Below, one piece after another: positions 7,135-11,439 of a DNA stretch of 11,439 nt. The stretch is from DATKWV01 sp035529405 (GTDB taxonomy: Bacteria; Planctomycetota; Phycisphaerae; Sedimentisphaerales; Anaerobacaceae), in contig DATKWV010000028.1 in NCBI GenBank assembly GCA_035529405.1, forward strand, positions 1-11,439. Reading direction: 5' to 3'. A model generated the notes under the pieces. It saw only the letters and a program-made list of their open reading frames with translations, searched no databases and was not told the DNA's origin. Numbering within the stretch: position 1 is the stretch's first letter; every line of letters begins with the position of its first letter. A program made the translations under genes and the position numbers.

Positions 7135-7222
7135 ATGTTCATACCAGGAAGAGCGAGAATTATAATCCCGAATGTGCCTCATCATATAACCCAGCGGGTC
7201 GGGCTGCAGAAATCGGCACCGA
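7135..7222 (+). pseudogene. Remnant of a RAYT/IS200-like (Y1) transposase N-terminus
   Basis: From the ATG at 7135 the frame reads MFIPGRARIIIPNVPHHITQR (the last Arg codon is 7195-7197). The core, RARIIIPNVPHHITQR, is the distinctive start of REP-associated tyrosine transposases, whose usual form is ARIVVPGVPHHVTQRGN. Similarity stops immediately afterwards: the expected GNRRQ and the later HUH and Tyr motifs are missing, and the frame runs out near 7242. Intact members are roughly 150-250 residues, so only about the first 20 survive. No ribosome site precedes the ATG. This is a decayed fragment, probably left by a deletion. The identification rests on a short but characteristic motif. Confidence 0.6.
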
Positions 7223-7420
7223 CTATTCTCTCATTTGTTTGATATAGTTCCGACAAATCCATAGAGGAACGATTCCGACAACTCCAAACGAACAGTCTAT
7301 CAATCGCCAAAAGAACGGGATCCCTCTGATATGTCCACAAATCAAGGCCAAAGGAATCACCAAAACGCAGGCAATCATACCGAATTCGATAACCCAAATG
7401 TTTTTAATCGGGTCGATCAA
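7223..7420 (-). CDS. Small membrane protein of unknown function
   Basis: 65 residues from a TTG at 7420. No ATG, GTG or TTG lies further upstream before an in-frame stop near 7541. The only other start is an ATG at 7378 (51 residues), which lacks a ribosome site; an AGGG precedes the TTG, also weak. The sequence has two hydrophobic helices: residues about 10-29 (IEFGMIACVLVIPLALICG) and 35-56 (FFWRLIDCSFGVVGIVPLWI). A conserved-looking RGIPFFWRLIDCSFG loop lies between them, followed by a basic tail RNYIKQMRE. The composition is that of a real small membrane protein, not random translation. It begins 46 bp after the uxaC stop and may be read through from uxaC. It ends where the transposase remnant fades, so its 3' end may be affected by that rearrangement. 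Function unknown. Confidence 0.55.
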   Translation of the reverse strand: MIDPIKNIWVIEFGMIACVLVIPLALICGHIRGIPFFWRLIDCSFGVVGIVPLWICRNYIKQMRE

Positions 7421-7466
7421 AGGCCCTATGAAGGCTATCGGTATTGCGTTTTTGACGGGGTTTAGT

Positions 7467-8882
7467 TCAGTCCAGCCGCATTGCGAAATAGTTTCTGGCG
7501 TTGTTAAAACAGATGTCCTCGACCATTTTTCCCAGCAGATTCATATCCCGCGGCAGCAGGCCGGCTTCGACATCATTGCCAAGCATATTACACAGGATTC
7601 TGCGGAAATATTCGTGTCGCGGAAACGACAAAAAACTTCTCGAATCCGTCAGCATACCAATGAAACGGCTCAGCAGGCCCATATTCGAAAGGGCATTCAT
7701 TTGCTTTTCCATGCCGTCCTTCTGGTCAAGAAACCACCATCCGGCGCCATACTGCATTTTGCCGGGTGTATCGGGGTCCTGAAAGTTGCCGGCCATCGTT
7801 GCCATTACTTCGTTGTCCCTGGGGTTGATATTGTAAAGAATAGTTTTCGGCAGGCTGTTTTTGCAGTCCAGGCGGTCCAGGAATCGGGCCAATGGAGCGG
7901 CCAATTCAAAATCACCTATGGAGTCAAAACCGGTATCGGGCCCGAGCTGCTTAAACATTCTGGTATTGTTGTTTCTAAGTGCCCCCAGATGAAGCTGCAC
8001 GGCCCAGCCGCTTTCGCAGTCAGCAGTAACCAGTTCGGCCAGCATCGCTGATTTAAACTTTTTCAGTTCCGGCGGCTCCAGATTCCGGCCCGACCTGACC
8101 TTATTAAAGATTGTTTTGATTTCGTTTTCGGTGTAGTCCTCGGCGTAAGGAATCTCAAGGCCGTAATCGGAAACACGACAGCCGTTTTCGTGGAAATAGT
8201 CGTGGCGATTGAGCAGTGCCTGAATGAAAGCGGCAAAATTGTTTATATCAATACCGGAAACTTCCTGCAGTCTATCCACCCACCGGTTGAATGCGCCTGG
8301 TTGTTCCGCGGCAAGGGCTTTGTCGGGCCGGAAGGCGGCATAGACTTTGATTTCAAAACCGTCCTGCAGGATTTTTTTGTGGTGCGCGAGCATATCTGTC
8401 GGGTCTTCGGTGGTACAGATAAGGCTGACATTGAATTTGCGCAGCAAGGAACGAACGCTGAATTCGGCACTGCTGAGCATGTGGCTGCAGGTGTTATATA
8501 TCTGGTCGGCGGTGTCGGGATTCAGCAGTTTGTCGGTGATTCCGAAAGGGTCCTTAAGCTCCAGATGTGTCCAGTGGTAAAGCGGGTTTCTAAGCGTGTA
8601 AGGGACTGTTTTGGCCCATTTGAGGAATTTTTCGTAGTCGCTGGCATTGCCGGTGCAATACTGTTCGGGCACGCCGTTGGCCCGCATTGCCCGCCATTTG
8701 TAATGGTCGCCGTACAGCCAGGCCTGCGTGAGATTCTCGAACCTGTGGTCGCTGGCTATCTGCTCGGCTGACAGGTGACAGTGATAGTCATAAATGGGCA
8801 TTTTTTCTGCATGTTCATGGTAAAGAGTCTTTGCGGTATCTGTAGCCAAAAGAAAATCTTCTGTAATAAAGCGCTCGGCCAT
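7467..8882 (-). CDS. uxaC: Glucuronate isomerase (uronate isomerase)
   Basis: 471 residues from the ATG at 8882, close to the 470 of the E. coli enzyme. A GAGGG ribosome site lies about 10 bases upstream. An in-frame TTG at 8900 would overlap that site and is rejected. The enzyme interconverts D-glucuronate with D-fructuronate and D-galacturonate with D-tagaturonate in the cytosol, the entry step of bacterial uronate catabolism. It belongs to the amidohydrolase superfamily: the HxH metal motif is H34 and H36 in YDYHCHLS. Other family features are NPLYHWTHLELKDPFGI, CTTEDPTD, AVQLHLGALRNNNTR and the C-terminal GMLTDSRSFLSFPRHEYFRR. No uxaB, uxuA or kdgK is in the window, so the rest of the pathway is elsewhere. 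Its own promoter is at 8923-8951. The identification is secure. Confidence 0.97.
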   Translation of the reverse strand: MAERFITEDFLLATDTAKTLYHEHAEKMPIYDYHCHLSAEQIASDHRFENLTQAWLYGDHYKWRAMRANGVPEQYCTGNASDYEKFLKWAKTVPYTLRNPLYHWTHLELKDPFGITDKLLNPDTADQIYNTCSHMLSSAEFSVRSLLRKFNVSLICTTEDPTDMLAHHKKILQDGFEIKVYAAFRPDKALAAEQPGAFNRWVDRLQEVSGIDINNFAAFIQALLNRHDYFHENGCRVSDYGLEIPYAEDYTENEIKTIFNKVRSGRNLEPPELKKFKSAMLAELVTADCESGWAVQLHLGALRNNNTRMFKQLGPDTGFDSIGDFELAAPLARFLDRLDCKNSLPKTILYNINPRDNEVMATMAGNFQDPDTPGKMQYGAGWWFLDQKDGMEKQMNALSNMGLLSRFIGMLTDSRSFLSFPRHEYFRRILCNMLGNDVEAGLLPRDMNLLGKMVEDICFNNARNYFAMRLD

Positions 8883-8922
8883 TTTTTTTCGGACCCTCAA
8901 GAATGTTAGGTATTATGGCAAA

Positions 8923-8951
8923 ATAATACTCGAATTCTCATCAGCGGTCAA
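8923..8951 (-). promoter_or_regulatory. sigma70-type promoter of uxaC
   Basis: On the minus strand, TTGACC (8951-8946, five of six) and TATTAT (8928-8923, five of six) are separated by exactly 17 bp. Transcription would begin near 8916, leaving about 34 nt of leader including the GAGGG ribosome site before the ATG at 8882. Confidence 0.7.
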
Positions 8952-9004
8952 CAACGTTAAAGCACTGGTTGTTTTGCGACCGATAAGATACCTAAAAGTT
9001 GCCG

Positions 9005-9034
9005 CAGTGTGGTACGCACTGGGCAAAATATAAT
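9005..9034 (+). promoter_or_regulatory. Promoter -10 box with adjacent operator-like dyad
   Basis: A perfect TATAAT is at 9029-9034, about 38 bp before the ATG at 9073. No good -35 box stands at 16-18 bp. That space is filled instead by the dyad CAGTG (9005-9009) / CACTG (9017-9021). A missing -35 with a dyad in its place suggests an activator-dependent promoter. Confidence 0.4.
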
Positions 9035-9072
9035 ACTATCGTTACAGTTTCCAGTATACGGGGTTAAAAGAT

Positions 9073-9498
9073 ATGCACAGCGAACATGATGTTTTTTTGC
9101 AGGCGGTTGACAGCAGCAGAAAAGTTAAACTGACCTTCAGCAGCAGCAAAGGCGGCGACAACATGGTTATTACTTGTTCGCCGCTGGATTATCATCCCTG
9201 CCGACGGGCCAGTGACAAGTCGGATTTTTATTTTTTTGGCTGCTCGGATACCGAACTTTACTGTTTTGAAATCGACAAAAACCATCATATCTTAAAACTG
9301 GCCGGCGACCAGGTCGTCAGGATGGAATTGACGGACGAAAAAAGCGACGCCGGGCACTTTAAGGACATTCACTCGTTCCTGCGAAGAAAGCGGGGACTTT
9401 TCGAGAAAGCCGGTGTATTTATAAGACAGACACTGGGCCGTCTTGGCGCACGCAACACACAAGGCCCGGCGGACCGAAGGTCGGATTATAACGGATAA
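9073..9498 (+). CDS. Conserved-looking small cytosolic protein, unknown function
   Basis: 141 residues with no signal peptide or membrane segment. The ATG at 9073 follows a weak GGGG ribosome site. Residues about 5-88 look like one compact β-rich domain: KVKLTFSSSKGGDNMVITCSPLDYHP, a basic-acidic knot CRRASDKSDFYFFG, then LYCFEIDKNHHILKLAGDQVVRMELTD. The strand pattern ending in ...ILKLAGDQVVRMELTD is faintly like WYL-type ligand-binding domains of regulators, but there is no WYL triad and no DNA-binding domain, so I do not assign that name. Residues 100-141 are basic and look disordered (FLRRKRGLFEKAG..., ...GPADRRSDYNG). It is divergent from uxaC, sharing a 190-bp control region. It converges on gnd with only 29 bp between the stop codons, so the two 3' ends probably overlap as RNA. 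Confidence 0.7.
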   Translation: MHSEHDVFLQAVDSSRKVKLTFSSSKGGDNMVITCSPLDYHPCRRASDKSDFYFFGCSDTELYCFEIDKNHHILKLAGDQVVRMELTDEKSDAGHFKDIHSFLRRKRGLFEKAGVFIRQTLGRLGARNTQGPADRRSDYNG

Positions 9499-9527
9499 GC
9501 CCCTAAAGCAGTAAGTTCAACCCGTCC

Positions 9528-10979
9528 TTAAACCGTGTAGGCCGATGCTGCCGTTGCGCCGCCGTGTCCGGTCCAGTTCGTATGGAAAAACTCGCCTGCC
9601 GGTTTGTCAATACGCTGGTAAGTATGCGCACCGAAATAATCGCGCTGGGCCTGCAGCAGGTTTGCAGGCAGCCGTTCGCTGCGGTACCCGTCGTAAAAGG
9701 CCAGGGCCGAGCTTATCGCGGGTATGGGAATGCCCATTTGCACGGCGGTGGAAACCACATTTCTCCAGGAAGGCTGGGCCTTTTCGACGGCGTCCCTGAA
9801 GAACGGGTCCAGCAGTAAATTGGGCAGGTTCGGATTGCGGTCGAAGGCCTCCTTTATCTTACCTAGAAAGGCTGAGCGAATAATACACCCGCCCCGCCAC
9901 ATCAGGGCAATACCGCCGTTATTGAGTTTCCATTTGTATTGCCTTGCTGCTGCCTGCATAAGCTGATAACCCTGTGCGTAGCTGACAATTTTAGAAGCAT
10001 ACAGTGCCTGCTGAAGGTCGTTGACGAAGGCCTTTTTATCTGCTGTGAACGGCCGGTTTGGACCTGTAAGGATTTTGGATGCGTTTACGCGTTCGCCCTT
10101 GAGAGCAGACAGGCACCGGGCAAAAACCGCCTCGCCTATGAGCGTCAACGGCTGACCCATATCAAGCGCCGCCACGACCGTCCATTTGCCCGTTCCCTTC
10201 TGGCCTGCTGTATCCAGTATAAGGTCAATAACGTAGTTTCCGTCCTCATCTTTATAAGCGAGGATGTCACGGGTGATTTCTATAAGGTATGAATCAAGCT
10301 GGCCCTTGTTCCACTCAGCGAAGACCTCGTGCATCTGCTGGTTTGTCATCCCCAGGGCATATTTCATCATATAATAGGTCTCGCAAATCATCTGCATATC
10401 GCCGTACTCGATGCCGTTATGGGTCATTTTGACGAAATGTCCGGCGCCGTTTTCTCCCACCCAGTCGCAGCAGGGTTCGCCTTCAGGCGTTTTTGCGCAA
10501 ATAGCCTGGAAAACAGGCTTAACAATCGGCCAGGCAGCGGCAGAGCCTCCGGGCATCATGGATGGTCCCGTAAGGGCACCTTCTTCTCCACCGGATACGC
10601 CGGTGCCGATATACAGTTTGCCTTTGCTCTCCACATAGGCGGTTCGGCGAATAGTGTCGGGAAAGTGCGAATTGCCGCCGTCAATTATGACGTCACCGTC
10701 TTCGAGCTGCGGCAGCAACTGTTCGATAAAATCGTCTACCGGCGCCCCTGCCTTGACCATCAGCATAACCTTGCGGGGTCTCTTCAGACAGTCGCAAAGC
10801 TCCTGGATGGATTTGCAGCCGATGATGTTTTTACCTTTGGCTCGACCGTTTATAAAATCATCAACCTTCGAGACCGTGCGGTTGAAACACGCAACGGTAA
10901 AGCCCCTGCTTTCCATATTGAGAATAAGGTTTTCACCCATTACAGCCAGCCCTATCAAGCCAATGTCAGCTTTTGCCAT
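9528..10979 (-). CDS. gnd: 6-phosphogluconate dehydrogenase, decarboxylating (NADP-type)
   Basis: 483 residues, the length of the long bacterial/eukaryotic 6PGDH type. It oxidatively decarboxylates 6-phosphogluconate to ribulose 5-phosphate, the second dehydrogenase of the oxidative pentose phosphate pathway. The Rossmann motif is GLIGLAVMGENL at residues 7-18. N33-R34-T35 after β2 is the NADP-preferring motif. VSGGEEGALTGPSMMPGG (128-145) and the catalytic K184, N188 and E191 in HFVKMTHNGIEYGDMQ are intact. The large helical C-terminal domain includes LDTAGQKGTGKWT and ends with the HTNWTGHGG tail that reaches into the partner subunit. The ATG at 10979 has a GAAAGGG ribosome site. It follows the LarA-family gene by 29 bp, so the two are likely one transcript. 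No terminator is seen downstream. Confidence 0.97.
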   Translation of the reverse strand: MAKADIGLIGLAVMGENLILNMESRGFTVACFNRTVSKVDDFINGRAKGKNIIGCKSIQELCDCLKRPRKVMLMVKAGAPVDDFIEQLLPQLEDGDVIIDGGNSHFPDTIRRTAYVESKGKLYIGTGVSGGEEGALTGPSMMPGGSAAAWPIVKPVFQAICAKTPEGEPCCDWVGENGAGHFVKMTHNGIEYGDMQMICETYYMMKYALGMTNQQMHEVFAEWNKGQLDSYLIEITRDILAYKDEDGNYVIDLILDTAGQKGTGKWTVVAALDMGQPLTLIGEAVFARCLSALKGERVNASKILTGPNRPFTADKKAFVNDLQQALYASKIVSYAQGYQLMQAAARQYKWKLNNGGIALMWRGGCIIRSAFLGKIKEAFDRNPNLPNLLLDPFFRDAVEKAQPSWRNVVSTAVQMGIPIPAISSALAFYDGYRSERLPANLLQAQRDYFGAHTYQRIDKPAGEFFHTNWTGHGGATAASAYTV

Positions 10980-11008
10980 CGTTAATACCCTTTCACATTC
11001 AGCGTTTA

Positions 11009-11439
11009 TTACCTGCCGGCAATAGTGGGTACAGAACCGCTGGACAGCCTGTGCAGCATTTCACCGGCGTGATGTACACACAATATGCCCTCTTGTTCCT
11101 TGTTTTCGTAATCACTTATATTTATTTGTCCGGGTTCCATATAGCCGAGGTTGACCTTCCGGCAGCGTTGTTTGCTTATCTTCGTTGCCAGTACGACATT
11201 AATCCGTGGTTTTTCGACACCGTCCGTATATGTACCTATACCCTTGACGTGTGTCGAATGTGCTATTACACCGTGAGGAAAATGTTCAAACTTTTCCCAC
11301 TGCTTGAGAAAATAATCGCGTGTATGGTAACCAATCCGGTCTATAACCTTGCCGTGGGTGTATGAGATTTCGGTAATATGCGGGGCGTATATAATCAAAG
11401 TTCCGCCGTCGGCGACTATGGGCTCAAGCTTGTACATGA
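11009..11439 (-). CDS. LarA-family (DUF2088) nickel-pincer racemase/epimerase, C-terminal part
   Basis: Only the last 143 or so codons are in the window; the gene runs past the right edge. The visible region starts MYKLEPIVADGGTLIIYAPHITEISYTHG, continues IGYHTRDYFLKQWEKF, then GVIAHSTHVKGIGTY, and ends near EGILCVHHAGEMLHRL. This is the typical C-terminal domain of the lactate racemase (LarA) superfamily, enzymes using a nickel-pincer nucleotide to racemise or epimerise 2-hydroxyacids. The Met at 11437 is internal, as the family motif continues upstream. The cofactor Lys and catalytic His residues lie in the missing part and cannot be checked. The superfamily covers lactate, malate and sugar-acid substrates. 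The position 29 bp upstream of gnd favours a sugar acid such as gluconate, but that is inference from context. No larB, larC or larE is in view. Confidence 0.85.
   Translation of the reverse strand, partial: MYKLEPIVADGGTLIIYAPHITEISYTHGKVIDRIGYHTRDYFLKQWEKFEHFPHGVIAHSTHVKGIGTYTDGVEKPRINVVLATKISKQRCRKVNLGYMEPGQINISDYENKEQEGILCVHHAGEMLHRLSSGSVPTIAGR

Noticed and set aside
8190..8771. 193-residue plus-strand open frame opposite uxaC
   Set aside because: It is antisense to a secure uxaC gene, with no independent coding evidence.
8999..9034. TTGCCG (8999) as a -35 box for the TATAAT at 9029
   Set aside because: The spacer is 24 bp, too long for a normal sigma70 promoter.
10329..10985. 218-residue plus-strand open frame opposite gnd
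   Set aside because: It covers gnd codons in antisense and shows no recognisable domain or ribosome site.

Overview
The window looks like a chromosomal segment from a planctomycete, most likely of the class Phycisphaerae (Sedimentisphaera/Anaerohalosphaera-like). This is inferred from three things: the dockerin-type tail on a secreted subtilase, the small secreted protein carrying a variant of the IDIKPGS domain, and the mixture of glycolytic and uronate-catabolism genes typical of polysaccharide degraders. I could run no database search, so the taxonomy is an inference.

Layout. Positions 1-914 (+) hold the 3' part of a secreted subtilisin-family protease ending in a dockerin-like module. 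It converges on a small secreted protein (1077-1547, -), with a strong hairpin between them. Next is a minus-strand pair: a Dps-like ferritin (2725-3276), then a secreted coiled-coil protein with a PilP/GspC-like C-terminal segment (1849-2643). Divergent from this pair is an orphan four-helix membrane protein (3603-4091, +), preceded by a leader hairpin and a pair of 10-bp repeats. The core is the gap-pgk operon (minus strand, 6588 to 4290), with a good sigma70-type promoter and an operator-like dyad. Upstream of gap lies about 630 bp without an intact gene. It holds an A-rich repeat tract, a 21-bp palindrome and a remnant of a RAYT/IS200-like transposase N-terminus. A small membrane protein (7223-7420, -) follows uxaC (7467-8882, -). 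A conserved-looking 141-aa protein (9073-9498, +) is divergent from uxaC. The window ends with gnd (9528-10979, -) preceded by the 3' end of a LarA-family (DUF2088) gene (11009 to the window edge, -).

Biology. gap and pgk are consecutive steps of lower glycolysis. uxaC opens the uronate isomerase route, and gnd is the oxidative pentose phosphate dehydrogenase. A LarA-superfamily racemase/epimerase directly upstream of gnd suggests handling of hydroxy or sugar acids. Together with the dockerin-tailed protease, the picture is a heterotroph living on plant or algal polymers including uronic acids. I see no CRISPR array, tRNA, rRNA or intact mobile element. No single locus clearly forms a new system. 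The best leads are the LarA-like/gnd pair, the ferritin/secreted-protein pair, the decayed RAYT next to a repeat tract, and three small unassigned proteins.
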